Part shown: one piece after another, positions 23,404-36,255 of the stretch
How positions within the stretch are numbered: position 1 is the first letter of the stretch
Layout of the letters: each line of letters begins with the position of its first letter
NCBI RefSeq assembly: GCF_020283565.1
Contig: NC_060059.1
Span: 3,355,501-3,419,500 of the forward strand
Direction: 5' to 3'
DNA from: Trifolium pratense
Lineage: Eukaryota > Streptophyta > Magnoliopsida > Fabales > Fabaceae
DNA: 64,000 nucleotides
Made by a program: the position numbers and the translations under genes
Notes under the pieces: model-generated
What the model saw: the letters and a program-made list of their open reading frames with translations, nothing else
What the model was told of the DNA's origin: nothing
The model's database searches: none

Positions 23404-24437
23404 ACAATTACCATAAAAAAAAAGAAGAAGAAAAAGAAGAAGTGTTTTAGGCTATGTTTGGATTGATGGTATATAATGGAATGGAGCGGAATGGAACATA
23501 ATGGAATGGAATGGAGCGGGACGGAATGGAACACAAAGTCCATTCCATTGTTTGGATATTCAACGATGGAATGAAACAAACTTACCACTCCATCGTTTGG
23601 GAAGTGAACGGAATGGAATAAATTATGACATTTTTATTTCATTTTTACCCTTATTTAACAAACATTATTTTATTTAAATAAATAAAAAAAACACTATTAT
23701 TATATAAATATATTACTCCATTGCTACTTTTATCTCATATATATATATATATATATATATGATAATATACGAGGATTTCTTGCAAAATAAATATAGCAAA
23801 AAACAAACATTCATATACATAATATGAAAATATATAAAAACGATGATATGGTATCAATTAGAATAAGTTCTAACAAAAACAACAATATTCCACAGATTAA
23901 ATAGAAGCATATATAATTAAATAATAACAAACAGAAAGTTAGTCTTATAAAACTATAGTTAAATAACAAAAAGAAAGATAATCTTATAAAACTATAGTCA
24001 TATAGCAACAACAATACTGAGTATTATATTGAATTTGAAGAAAATATCAGAATCAACTCTGGATCAACGAAAGAAAAAAAATTGACGGGGAGGATGCCAA
24101 GAAAAAAACTGACGGGGAAGATGCCAAGCTGGTGCAAATTGGGTAAAATGGTAATATTTCAATTATGAAGTTTCATTCCATTGGATACACCCCAAATTGG
24201 GGGGAATGAAAAATTGAAGGATTGAGTGGTATTGGATGGAATTGATTCCATTGTGTTCCATTCCATTCCATTCATTTTTTATAAACCCAAACAATGGAAT
24301 CATATTATATACCACTCCATTCCATTCCATCCCACCACATTCCATCAATCCAAACATAGCCTTAGAGAATCGAACCTCATACCTCAAGATGAGCACACTC
24401 CCAGGTCCCAAGCCAATACCAATACACCAACCCAAAT
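23404..24437 (-). mobile_element. tRNA-type SINE split by the Tourist-like element
   Basis: Read on the minus strand from 24437, the sequence GGTTGGTGTATTGGTATTGG, GGGACCTGGGAGTG and GAGGTTCGATTCTC has the A-box/B-box layout of a tRNA-derived SINE. After the B box the SINE is interrupted by the element at 23450-24361 and resumes at 23449 with a CTTCTTCTTTT-rich tail. Confidence 0.6.
23450..24361. mobile_element. PIF/Harbinger (Tourist-like) non-autonomous element, 912 bp
   Basis: Terminal inverted repeats are GGCTATGTTTGGATTGATGG and its exact complement CCATCAATCCAAACATAGCC, flanked by the 3-bp duplication TTA (23447-23449 and 24362-24364). GGAATGG-type repeats are dense just inside both ends, and the centre is AT-rich with an (AT)n run near 23735-23762. 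No transposase is encoded. The short frames over the ends are translations of the GGAATGG repeats. Confidence 0.9.
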
Positions 24438-24703
24438 GAGTTATTTTTATGAACAATAATTCAATTGACAAAGACATCACACACATGTAAGGAAATTCGA
24501 ATTTTGGTACTGTCACTTATTTATTTTAAAAGGTAGAATTGTAATCAATAAACTACTTCATAAAAAAATTAACTTAAACTATTTGATAAAAAAAAAATTA
24601 TAAGTTGACCAAACCTATACAACTTACTATTTTTTTACTTTATTTTTCTATTTCTTTTAATTTATTTTTCTTATATTAATATTGAAGTGACATGTCTGCC
24701 TCA

Positions 24704-24749
24704 AATTAACTATTTATTTTTATTTTTTTTGGTAAAGAATTAACTATAT
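24704..24749 (-). mobile_element. Possible micro-retroposon
   Basis: AATTAACTAT is repeated on both sides of a T-rich insert ending GGTAAAG. The repeat is short (10 bp) and the insert low-complexity, so this is the weakest member of the group. Confidence 0.4.
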
Positions 24750-25018
24750 TTTTAATTCGTGTGAAATTGTCTAAGTAGTTTATAGTTGTCTTTATTTTAA
24801 TTTTTTTTACAAAAGCAGTAACTTATAATTGTCAAAATAATAAGAAATGTTGTTTTATTAAAAAATTTTGGCAGAACCGTGTTTTCAGTTATTGCCCATT
24901 TGCCCATTGTCACTTTGATAATTTGACAAATGATACAAGGTTATGCAAATAAACAACATATAAGTTTATTTATTTATATTTCAAATAAACTTAAAAATAA
25001 GTCATTCCAAACGAGGTA

Positions 25019-25639
25019 TATAAAAAAAAAACTAAGCACTTTTTGTTAATTTCAACTTTCAGCTTTAGGTTCTCTGTACTTTATAGTATTATTCAATTGA
25101 AATGTTGATTAGTATGATCGACTTTTCTAATATTACCAGAAGGCAATAATTAATGGAAACAGAAATTTGCAAACATCAAAAGTGTTGGCCCTAGAAACAG
25201 TTGACTCATGCTCTTAAAATAACATGCATGCCTACCTAACCGTCTAGTACTTGTATTTCGTTTCTTCTTTTTTTAATGAAAAATCTACTAATTTCCCTTC
25301 TTTTTTTTTTCTTTTTTTTTTTTTTACTAAATTGCATTTTTGATCTACTATTATCATAACATGACTTAAAATTGATTTTTTTTTTATCCATTAACCATCA
25401 CATTTGTTGCAATTTAAATCTAGACTCTTTTTTTTTTTCTTTCTCAAAAATGTAATTTTCTCTTCATATGTTTAAAATTGGGGCAATTGAGAATTTTGTA
25501 GCCAAAGTTCGTCATTCTTATTTTATGCTAAAAAGCTGGTTTGGGATCAAAATTACATCAAATGTAATACTCAAGCATATAAAAGTTTGATTTAAAAGGA
25601 GACTATTTTCATTAAAGTAATGAAATATATTAAGAGACA
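25019..25639. other. Low-complexity intergenic stretch
   Basis: Poly(T) runs and AT-rich sequence with no gene seen. Confidence 0.5.
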
Positions 25640-25795
25640 AAAAATATAATTAGGCCGCCAACACAACAACATGTAACACAACAAGTAGTAAATATTTAGG
25701 TCCCTTAACTAATTGGTCATAAGTTCGATCCTTGACCATGTACATGAAAAAATATTTGTTGAGAAAGTCAACCTTTGAGCGTCAAAAAAAAAAAA
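25640..25795 (+). mobile_element. Possible tRNA-derived SINE
   Basis: A B-box-like phrase (TAAGTTCGATCCTTG) lies 70 bases before a GCGTC-poly(A) end. An upstream A-box is not clear. Confidence 0.4.
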
Positions 25796-26004
25796 GAATA
25801 TTATTATACTAAATAGTTATGTTACAAACTAAAAAAATACTTATTGTTTACGTTAATTCATACATGGAATTGATAATAATGAAAGTATGAACAAATAACC
25901 TATGTATTATGAAAAAATAACAAATAATATTTGTGACAGTACTAATCCATGGCACATTTGACAGAAAATTAAGTACTAAAATTCGATTGAGCATTAAGCT
26001 ATTT

Positions 26005-26442
26005 TTATATGATGTTTCCCTTAGCCAACTCAACCAGTTGAACCACAAGTAGTGACATGGACATTGACATGGTTAGCATAATAAGAACTAATATGCCCAC
26101 AACCAAGCCAGGTCTAGTGTTCATCAACATTCTTTGCAACAATCCAACTGCCTCACATACATCCAAATCATAATTCTCAAAATGCTTCTTCTCCCATTCA
26201 GTCCAACCAGAAGGAACTTCATTCTTTGTTTCCACCATCTTAATCTCACGGATTCTCATTCTAAGAATTATCATGTTCTCATCCACTAACTTTCCATCAT
26301 GATGTTTTCCAAATGAGTCTCTTTTTGATGCATGGATAAAACTCTTTTTATTACGTGAAAAGGTTGATGCACTTTGACGCTTTATATTGCCTGAACAAGG
26401 GATTGGAAGAAGCACAAATGAGCTTAGAGATGTTGTTTGCAT
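26005..26442 (-). CDS. Small plant-specific membrane-anchored protein, copy B
   Basis: A paralogue of the protein encoded 4 kb downstream on the same strand. The 145-residue product shares the core KLVDENMIILRMRIREIKMV, then WTEWEKKHF, CEAVGLLQRMLMNTRPGL and a C-terminal hydrophobic span (VVGILVLIMLTMSMSMSLLV). The ATG at 26442 gives MQTTSLSS, matching the start of copy A; the longer open frame to 26505 begins with a non-ATG codon. A TATA box (CTATAAAAATA) lies near 26549-26560, about 110 bases upstream. Conservation is confined to the central 70 residues, so the copies are not recent. Function unknown; the neighbouring ABCG7 gene fits the At2g01300-At2g01320 arrangement as recalled. Confidence 0.85.
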   Translation of the reverse strand: MQTTSLSSFVLLPIPCSGNIKRQSASTFSRNKKSFIHASKRDSFGKHHDGKLVDENMIILRMRIREIKMVETKNEVPSGWTEWEKKHFENYDLDVCEAVGLLQRMLMNTRPGLVVGILVLIMLTMSMSMSLLVVQLVELAKGNII

Positions 26443-26766
26443 TTCTTGGACTTGAAAAGGCTTCAAAGTGATTAAAGGGTTGCAACTTGCAATACAAGGA
26501 AGCAATAGCTAGCTTTGAAGTTAAATTTGTGTTTGGAAAGGTATTGTGGAATATTTTTATAGGGTTGATTATGTATAAGATGGTGCCACCTATATAAGAC
26601 ATTATTGTAACTTTTTAAGGACGGTGGAGTGGAAGTTGGGGGGTAAAATAGAGCTTAATTCCAAGAAAGAGAGATTGGGTATTACGTCACATTATATTTG
26701 GAATATTTGGAATTGCAAGAAGCGTGTCGATTAGTTTGAATCTTCCTTACGCCAAAGCAAAGAACC

Positions 26767-26817
26767 TTCTTATCTAATCTTTTTTTTTTTTTTTTGGCTT
26801 TCTTCTTATCTAATCTT
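26767..26817 (-). mobile_element. Micro-retroposon, 21-nt insert, 15-bp direct repeats
   Basis: TTCTTATCTAATCTT occurs at 26767-26781 and 26803-26817. The insert is a T run followed by GGCTTTC. Confidence 0.6.
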
Positions 26818-26949
26818 TCTGTTTGTGTCACGTTGGATTTGTTTCTAGTCCAAATCAATGATATCATCACACCATAATATTGCAAGACAAATATATAATT
26901 TTTTAAATCAACTATCATTAGGCAAAAGCCGCAAACGTTACGATGCAAT

Positions 26950-27630
26950 ATAAAAACAATGTTGATTTGTTGCTTAATTTATTTAACATGATGTCACTTT
27001 TCATAAAAAAAAGTATTATAAGAATTACTAAAACAAGAACATATCGTAATGAATGATGAATTAAGCGACTAAAGTGAACAAATTGATAAAATATAAAATG
27101 CTATGTTGAAAAGGTGAGCTTGTAACTCTATTACCAACCCAAACATGACCAAAAATGCTTCAATATTGTGCAATAAATAGGAAAGTCTAGAACATTAGTG
27201 TCCACTAGGCAAATTTTAAAATAGGCTCATACAAAAGAAACCTTCCTGCCTCAACTTTCACGCATCATAGGTCATAGACAATATTCACAATCAAGAAAAA
27301 ATGATTGCATAGACAATTTCTACATGCTCAGATCGCCGAATGAAAAATTGTCGCTTTAATTAAACGAACCAAACACGAATCTGCTTAAAATTATCCACTG
27401 TCACTGTTTATTATTACAGCAGGTAAGAATATGTTAACATAAGCTGGTGTTTTGGATGTCCAATAATGACATCGTGGATATCGGTGATTGTGGTCTTGTT
27501 CTATAGGAATCGGCTGACTTCTCAGTAATTGTAGGTCATCCTTTGCAAAGATATCACTCTATTGAGCACCTGTATTAGATAAATTAATAAATAGATGAAT
27601 GTCTTATAAGAACAGCACTAGTGCCCAGCT
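26950..27630. other. Region between the small membrane protein gene and ABCG7
   Basis: No coding region seen. The part nearest 27630 is probably the 3' untranslated region of the ABCG7-type gene. Confidence 0.5.
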
Positions 27631-30600
27631 TTACAAACCTTCTAGTATAAAAGAGCCAACAGGGTCGACTTCAGTTGAATCAAGGGGCTCGTCGGATGCA
27701 GGACCAGTTTGGCTGACCTCGGGTGCTTCATGTGTCTGATCAACTTGTTCAGAATTTAACTCCTCGAGTTTTAAATGCGGTTTGCCGTGGGTAGGAGGGG
27801 TTGTTTCAAGTTGCTGATATTTGGGCTTGTTTTTCTCAAGGAGAAGATAGGTGGTGCAATACCAAAATAACAATATTCTATTTTGCGCTAACAATGTATC
27901 CCTAATTGTACTTCTTCCAAAGGAAAGACGCTCTAGTGCCTGGAAAGAGAGAAAGGGATAAGAAAATGAAACAGATCAAAGGAAGCACACTCAATTAAAT
28001 AACTAATCAACTAATCTTTCCCCCTGTACTAACAATGGAAAACCAGAAAAGTATCTTATATGATTCTGTGATTATGTCTCTTCGACAAAAAGTATCTTAT
28101 ATGATTCTGTGATTATGTCTCTTCGACAAAAAGTTATCCAAGAAACGTTGACAGTAGATCAATTCAATTTTAATTTAATTTAACTCAAACAAATGGTTGA
28201 TTGATATATTAATTTCTAAATTTATCACAAATTTGATGGTACAAGAGCACACTCATTACTGCTCCAGGAACAACTATATTTCAGTAATATTAAAACATAA
28301 AAACTTGAGTAAAAACTGATGCCATAGCGTCAAAGGTTTAGCTTTTTCACCTCACTCATACATCCTGGTCATTATATATCAGTATTTAACATAATTTTAT
28401 CAAACGATCTTAGTTCCAGGTGAAATTAAAAAGGGTGTGGCTTCTCACCTGTTCTCCGGTTTGAGTATCAAATGAATTCTGATGATCAAATTGAAGACCA
28501 TGAAATTCGTTGATGCAAAGTCCTTGAAAGGCCCTGAAAGTGTGCATTGGTATTTATTAGTATGAGAGTCTGAGAAACATATATTAAAGTTTGCAATGAT
28601 GCTTAGCACTTTGACTCAACAATGTTCTGTTTCATATATAGATGAAAGTTAACTCCTCTTGATTATTAATAAATCAGAATTGTGCTTACCATCTAATCAG
28701 AGAAACACTAGGAATCCATCGGAAGATAATTGGGGTATTCTCGGGGTTGACATAGTAGCCACCAAATACTATAAAGACTGTCATAAGAGAGGGGCCTACT
28801 GCCATTGCTGCTTCGGTGGTTGGAACCATAGCACCAACAGTAAGACCCATGGCAGATGCAGCAAAAGATTCCGCAGTAACGATTCCACAGAATTTCCCAA
28901 ATCTAAAATTCCAAAATCATTAGTTATAATGAGATGGAAATAATTAACTATAACAATTAATAAATCCCTCATGATGCTTAAGACACAAAGCGAGTGAAGA
29001 GACAGCGGCATAGAGAAAGAACTTATTTCCCTTGCATTTTTACTTTTTTGGTTCTTTTATACACAAGACAGCAAAAACCAAGAGAAAAATTTAAAATACT
29101 TAATTTGTAATTTCTGCTTATGTAGAACGTTTATTCATCACCTATGTATACCCCTATGCCTTTGGCATTTTGAACAATATAAATAATACTTGGAAATGAA
29201 AATCATGCACGGACAATTTATAAAATCATGCACCTCATTGTATAAGCAGTACCAAAAAATTCAATCTACTACCCAGAAGACAAGTAAAATAAAATTAAAA
29301 GAAATTGAAAATTGACTCAAACTATATAGCTCAAAGAGACTAACGAAGGAAACTAACCTCATCAAAGTAGGATGGAGTCGTGCCATTGGGTATAAAACAG
29401 CACCGAACATTAATGGAAATGCTGCTCCAATGGGAGCCTCAGCCAACAGTTTTGAAAACAGATAGGGGCCCAAGGTATAGGAGCCTTTGGCACGTTCTCT
29501 ATCAACAATTGACCGTTCCTTCGGAAACACGCCTACAGTCTTTGTGAGAGCAGCCATAGCCGTGTTTATTGCAGCAACCTGTGAATGCCATCCATGTGAT
29601 TCAGGAAGTAAACTTAGCCAAGTGAAACTGTCACTTATAATAACAAGATTTTTTTAGTTTAAACTTTAAGGGAATTAAAACAGTTGTTGAGATAATTAAA
29701 ATAAAAGATGGAACTCAAGTAGTCAAGTCTACTGGATTAGGATCTCACTATCACTCACAGCACAGTTAATTGAAGGTCCCCTTAGTATTTGATTATTTTC
29801 AGATTTAGCATAGGTTAATAAGCAAAAATTCACTAATACTTTAAGAACATGAGCGTCGTAAAATATGTCTGAGCTACACACACACAAACACATACTTGCA
29901 GAAGGTGTCTATACCAAAAAAACCAAATGATTAATAGTTAAAAGCCACAAAGCACGGTATCTGAAGATGACTTCTAGAACGTTGACTCGTAGAAGAACAA
30001 TTTAATAAGCATGATAAATTCCACAACAGCCAATGAGTTTGCATATTGACATTATTTTCTATGGGTATAGTAGATCAAAATTGAATATATATCATAAAAA
30101 CAGTTGAAAGTTGTTCCACAATACATATTAGCAGCATGCCTATGAGAAATAAGCTTGCATGAATCAAGAACATCACAAACCTGAAGCAATCCCATTCTGT
30201 CTTGTATTGAAGTCTGAGATTTTCCCATTCTCCAAAAAACCGACCCAAAGATAATTGCTGATGCAATTGACATCCTTGCCCGAACTTTGTTGGTAGGTGC
30301 ATCACGGGAAGCCTAGTCAACCAGAAAATCATGGATCAAAAAATGAGAAATAAGTTTAATTCTCCTTACACAGAGTGCAAGATATAAATCATCCTTTTTT
30401 ACTTTCCAAAACTAAAAGGCTATCTAATATCTAGTGACCGGAGGTAAATAATATAACGACAGGAGGCGATATGGTTGAAGATGTTACACAAAGAAAATAA
30501 TTTTCACAAAATACAGTACAAAATATGAAAACAGCAATACTACTAATACCACTTTTGTAATTATGTCTTGTCATATGACTTAATCAAGCCTCATAAGTAT

Positions 30601-33600
30601 TTCCTTAAGACAGATCAAATTTGTTCATGGGAAAGAAGGAAAACCAAATACAAGTTCTATGCTATCATGCAATATACCCAAGTTCAGCCATTCCAACAAG
30701 TAGAAAGACAATTAATTGAAAAAGGAAGACCTGCATCCATGCCCGTCTAAGAAGCAACCAGAATTGCTTCCACCAGCCCCCTTTCCTTTTTGCTACAGTC
30801 CTCTTGCTGATTCTCCTTCTACTTTTTGAGAGGTCATCTAGAGTAATCGGAGTAGCATATATTATTGTAGACTGTCTTTGTGAGAATGACTCAACAAGCC
30901 CATTGATCCTTTTTTGAGAAGAATAAACACTATCAGAAGAACTGTAGTCTATGGATATAAGATCGGCCAAAAATTCTGCAGGATTAACATGATCTGGGCA
31001 GTGGTACCTGTTTCGGAAAAAATTATCAACCTACTGTTCAGAATTAACAGTGAAGAAGTCATGACAAAAGTTTTTTTTTTTTTTTTGACAAAAGTTTACG
31101 TAATTACCATGTACTATTAAAAATATATTAACAATAAATAAACAGCATGGAGAAAGAGATTATGCGTTTGGGTTGACTGAACAAATAGAGAAGGATTTTC
31201 AACTTGAATCATTATTAGACAATGAATGAATAAAAAATCATCAGACTAATGTAAGATAGATTTGTCAGATACGCTCTCAAATCAAAGCTAAAAATAAATT
31301 TTTATCAACTGCACAAAAAATAGGTATTAATTTAAGCTGATATTCAAATTAAGAACATGGTGAAAGAATATTTCTTCACAGAAAGTTAGAAATATATTTA
31401 TTCCAATTATGCTCTTGATGGAATGATAAGTTGAATGTGAACATTATATTTGAATTTCTGACAAGAAACTATAATCAAGATTTTATGGCTTTTCTAGAGT
31501 TTACTGTTTCAAAGACTCTCAAATAATAGACAGAAAAATCTGTTTTAAACTTGTTTTAAAGAAATCAGTCACAATGAAATAGATTATTTAATAGTATATG
31601 AAGTTAATTAAAGTAAATAAGGTTAAGACAATGACCCGAATTTTGAGAAGTACGCCAATGGTTCATCACCAGCAGCACCAGCATAAACAAGTGAACCATC
31701 AGTTAGCAAGATAATGTCATCAAATTTGCTGTAAACTGAACCTCTTGGCTGATGTATAGAGCAAATTACAGTATGACCGTCGAGTGCAAGTTGTCGCAGA
31801 GTTTCCATAACCTTCTCAGCCTGGAAGGCATCAAGTCCTGAAAGTAACTTTATGACAAAATAAGTGGAGAGACAGAGGGGAAGGTTATAATTCTCTATAA
31901 AATTGACCATGCATGGCAGCAGTTAATGGCAAGGAGAAGCCATTTATGCATTAACACTTAATTTTAAAAATAAAAAAAAAAAAAACAAGAGTTTTGCAAT
32001 AAAAACGATCAAAGGAAGAAAGGATGTTCTATCTGTGCATATATTATTACACTATATAGGCAAATACACAAGGAAATTGATGCCCTAAACAAATTAAACG
32101 ATGCAGTCTTAGTGTAATATCAACCCTTGTTGGGTATGCAGGAAAAGCTCCTTTGTAAGGAGTTAATATGCAGAGCCATAAGCTGGATGAGATGAGTTTC
32201 AAACCACAAGGGAGTTTTCTGAAATTAACCCATAGTTAAGGGGGTATGTTGCATTTTTACTATTGGCCAACTCAACCAATATTTTATCATTAGCGTTTGA
32301 ATATATCAATATCTTGGACTTTGGAAAGAAAAAAAAAGCAAGAAATTGAGGATTGAAATGACTAATACATTATTGAGAAGAGAATACCTACATGACCACA
32401 TGGAGTCATGTCAGTTCATTTGTTTTCATTTTAATTTTAATTCTATATAAATGAAGTTATTACTAGACAGATAGTCCATTAAACACTTGAAATGGAATTC
32501 AGAAGTTCTGTGAGTTAAATGATAAATTGAACTTTATTCTTTGATAAATAGCGGTTTACAGGAAATTAGCAGTAAAATGGTGTAACCAATATTACATCAG
32601 TAAAAAGTTGTTAAAATGATGTAAAACCAATATTGCATCTGTATAAAATTAGACATATGTGGGCCATCATATACATATCATATCCCTCAAACCAATAAGC
32701 TTTATGATATCTGAAAACTTTTCCTTTTCCTAACTTGAAGCATAGCAAAACATGTTAAACCATGAGTAAAGAAGTCCTATATAAGGGTTCAAAGAAATCA
32801 AAGTGGATGCTGAGAAAAGAGTAAGTTTTATAGTTAAAGTGTTAAACAGACTTATTCTTATTTTGAGAAGCAATCCAATAATTAATAAGTTAGAACAAGT
32901 TGCTCAGACAGGGTTATTTAGATAAAACAAATATGAAACGGCAAGAATTTAATCATTCAAAGGACCAAGCAAGTGCTTAGTTGTGAAAAAAGAAACCATT
33001 AGAGATATCTTTCCCTTCATTCTGTTCATTAACGGTCAAGAAATGAAACCATTATCTTTCCCTTCAAATTCTAATTCTTGTACTGTACAAACAAGTTGTA
33101 CCACGAGATGAATTTCTTAATTTAAGAAAGGAATTTACTTTACGCACAAAGTTTATATTAATGCTATATCAGCATTCAGCCATACATGTGCTCTATATTG
33201 TAGGCAAAGTTTGAATCCAATCCATGTCAATTCTATATGTGCATGCTTACCTGTTGTGGGTTCATCGGCAAATATAACAGATGGGCTTGCAAGCAGTTCA
33301 CATGCCAATGATAAACGTTTCTTTTCGCCACCACTGATTCCGCGAACTTTTGCATCACCAACATTAGTATCGGCACAACTGACCTTTTGAACAAAAAGCA
33401 CACAGATGCCAAAGTGATATCAGTAACATAGGACTATCCAATGAGACTAACACATTGTCAGTCGTGAATCTAAAATAGGAAAGCTCAAAATAATTACATG
33501 CGATACACAAGTAATTTTGATAGTGATTTTCATTTCTGGAACTTGTAAGAATGGTGGGCAAGCATCCAAATATGGAAGGCATACAACAGATATAATAGGA

Positions 33601-34614
33601 GTGGTCAATATGATATAAGGTTTGTTGAAAAAACCTACTTAAAAACCAGAAACTACTCAGCGAACAAAACAAAGTACATGATATAGAAAAACTCACCAAG
33701 CCTATTTTGAAAAGGAGATTGTTGACATATTCATCCCTCTCTTCGACAGAAGATATGTGGGGAAGCTGTAATTCTATAGCAAGAGACAATGTTTCCCTCA
33801 CAGTAAGCTGTGAGAAGAAGAGATCCTCCTGTCTCACATAAGCAAACCTACAGCAACATTTCAATTGATCTTCAAACAAAACTTCAAAGATATATATATC
33901 AGGAAAACATCTGCAAGTACAAACAAGTTCCTATCGAACAATCAAACAAACATACTTGTAAGCGTTTCTAGAACTAGGCTTTCCATTGAACTCCAAAAGT
34001 CCATTCAAATGAAGCCGAGGCGACGCTGCCAGTTGACCAGCAAGAACATTAAGCAATGTTGTCTTCCCTGAACCTGAAGGCCCCATTATGGCTAATAATC
34101 TTCCTGGCTTAGCTTCTCCACTCAAATTTTTAAGCAGAAACCTCACCTAATCATTTCAAAATTCACATCAAATCTCCATCAACACCAAATTCAAACTTGA
34201 ACAAAAAAAAATCAAAATCTTCTTAAAGCAACAAAACTATATTACAAATGTTTAACCATATCAAGTGCATGCAACTATATATTACGAAGTGAAGGGACAA
34301 AAAGGGAAAAAGAAGGAATAGAAACTCACGGAGTTGGAGGATTTATCAGAAATGGAGCAATTAATATTGTTCCAACGGATTGTGACCGGCGTGACTTTTC
34401 CGGTAGGAGTAGGAGTTTCGCCGTCGGGTGAATCGTTATTTGGAACATCGTCGTCGTCGTCGTCGTAGTCGTTATCCGGCAAGAGAGCGGGACCGGGAGC
34501 GGAGAAGATGCGAACAAGGAAGGAGAAAGCGACGGCGACGACAACCTGGGCAAGGCCGTTGGTGCCGATGCCGGTGACAATTTGATGGACCTTTTTCCCG
34601 CCAAAAACCGCCAT
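27631..34614 (-). CDS. ABCG7: ABC half transporter of the G family, ABCG7 type, 11 exons
   Basis: Exons (minus, in order): 34330-34614, 33956-34146, 33697-33847, 33251-33383, 31636-31837, 30731-31007, 30181-30312, 29358-29578, 28690-28902, 28449-28533, 27631-27939. Phases close to a 732-residue protein. An N-terminal hydrophobic segment and an acidic Asp run precede the ATPase domain: Walker [11 protein letters not shown]-loop [15 protein letters not shown] signature [11 protein letters not shown], Walker [17 protein letters not shown]-loop [15 protein letters not shown]. The membrane domain follows ([70 protein letters not shown]). The acidic tail ends SFILEGL. This order, ATPase first with one membrane domain, defines an ABCG half transporter that must dimerise. 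Its close match to recalled Arabidopsis ABCG7 (At2g01320) includes both termini. Substrate unknown. The largest intron is 1.4 kb (31838-33250). Confidence 0.96.
28051..28132. repeat. Perfect 2 x 41-bp tandem duplication in ABCG7 intron 10
   Basis: Unit 28051-28091 (GTATCTTATATGATT ... TTCGACAAAAA) is repeated exactly at 28092-28132. Confidence 0.95.
31062..31097 (-). mobile_element. Micro-retroposon, poly(T) only, in ABCG7 intron 5
   Basis: TGACAAAAGTTT at 31062-31073 and 31086-31097 flanks twelve Ts. Only the poly(A) tail of a retroposed RNA appears to have been inserted. Confidence 0.5.
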
Positions 34615-35246
34615 TATCGTTTCCGTCTGAACTAAAAAGCTATGTGACTGTGAAGTGAAAACTTTGAGCTTCGAAGAGAGAAATGGGAAACGACTGCGTT
34701 TTGTGAGTGAAGAGCATGGGTGACGCGTGTCCACTTTTTGTTTTTTGTGTGTAGTGTAGATAGATAAGACGAGTAGAAAAAAGGGGACTTTGTTTGTATT
34801 TTTGTTTGATCCTTCCTTATCCCAATTTTAACTAAGATACTACTCCGTCTCAAAATATAAGAACTTTGACTATTGCATGTATATTAATACATAATTTTAA
34901 TTATTAATATTTTTAATTTTCTATTAGTAGTAATATTTAAATTTATATACTATTAAAAAAATATTGTCAAAACAAGATAACTAAATAATGTCATTTAGTT
35001 AAACTACTCTTATAACTAAATAAAAGAATGTAAGTCTACTCAAGGCATATGAAATATCAATGCATAAAGAATTTGAATTCTCTCATTATACTTTACTTTT
35101 TTTCATCCATTTTCAATCTCGACTAGTTAAACACACCATCCAATTTTATTTATAATTTTAATTTCTTTTTCTTTTTCATGTTTGATGATTGAGATTCTAC
35201 TTAAGAAAAATTGAAAAAACACCTAATAAAGAGAATTTATTTTTTG

Positions 35247-35345
35247 CGTGAATTTAGCTCAGTTGGCAAAGACGATGCATTATATATACAGGAAACGTGA
35301 ACTTTGACCATCTCACTTATCTACCTTAAAAGTGAAATTTTTTCT
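35247..35345 (+). mobile_element. Degenerate tRNA-type SINE
   Basis: The A-box phrase TTTAGCTCAGTTGGCA, then GATGCATTATATATACAGG and CCTTAAAAGTGAAATTT, match the family seen at 46635-46772 on the other strand. The B box is damaged. Confidence 0.65.
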
Positions 35346-35619
35346 ATGAAACAACATAACTAAAAAATAAAATAAAAATCCATTTATAATATTAATTGCA
35401 AATATCTTTCCAAGCAAAAACTCATTACGTTACATGAATTTAACCAGTTACGTTATACCAAGCTCGTTGATTTATCCAATTCAACTAAACTCACACAACT
35501 AAGGATACCCAAATAAGTTGCGCAAAAATTTTATCTTGTAAATTGTACATTCAATGCCTTAAATATATAAAAAGTCATTCTCTCTCATCATTAATTTTGT
35601 CATTTATTTCTATTTTTGG
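35346..35619. other. Intergenic sequence
   Basis: No gene or repeat boundary seen. Confidence 0.4.
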
Positions 35620-36255
35620 TGGTCGGCTTTGTTTTGGCGTTTCTCTCGTCTCTCCGCCGTCCTGTTGCAGTTCTCTATCGGGTTGTTGGGTCTTGTGGTG
35701 GATCTGTCTTTGTTGGGCTTATCTTTCCCTCTCCGTCAAAATAGAACCATTGTAAAGCTCGTTGTCTCTCTCCAAAACTTTTCGCGCTGCCACGACTTTA
35801 GCCATGTACGCCGTTGTCTGTGTGTTTTGCTCTGGATTTTGTTGTTCCTTGTGATTGTTGGTTGCTCTGTGTTTTTCTCTTTTGTGCGGGTGTGGTTTTG
35901 ATATTCTGATGGGTTTGGCTTGTGGTACTTGTGATTTGGGTAGTTCAAAGGTGTTGATGTCTTTCAAAGGGTTGGTGTTTGTTGCAGCAACTCTGGTTTG
36001 TCGACTCTTTGTTGGCTTACGGGTGATCGTTTTGGTTGTGACTGATGCGACGAGGTTTTGTACGGAGTAGGATGGCTGGGGTGTTGGTATGCGGTTCTTT
36101 TGGCAATTTGTTCAAGGATTTTTCAGGGATGTAATTTGTATGGTGGATTTAGGTGTTTATGCTGGTTTATGTTTCCTTTGTGTTGTACTTGCATGTACCG
36201 AGCTCGTTTTAGACTCGATTACATTATTAATAAAATTTAGCCGTTCAAAAAAAAT
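35620..36255 (+). mobile_element. Probable LINE 3' region with poly(A) end
   Basis: A strand-biased, GT-rich sequence ends ATTAATAAAATTTAGCCGTTC followed by an A run at 36246-36253, like the 3' untranslated ends of plant LINEs. No reverse-transcriptase motif is left and I could not find a target duplication. The many overlapping frames are rich in Cys, Phe and Leu and show no domain. Confidence 0.4.

Noticed and set aside
33153..33879. Separate short ORFs with ABC signature motifs
   Set aside because: They are exons of the single ABCG7-type gene extended into introns; splice phases join all eleven exons.
34840..35040. Possible MITE starting CTACTCCGTCTCAAAATATAAG
   Set aside because: Only one end looks like a Stowaway terminus and no matching partner was found.
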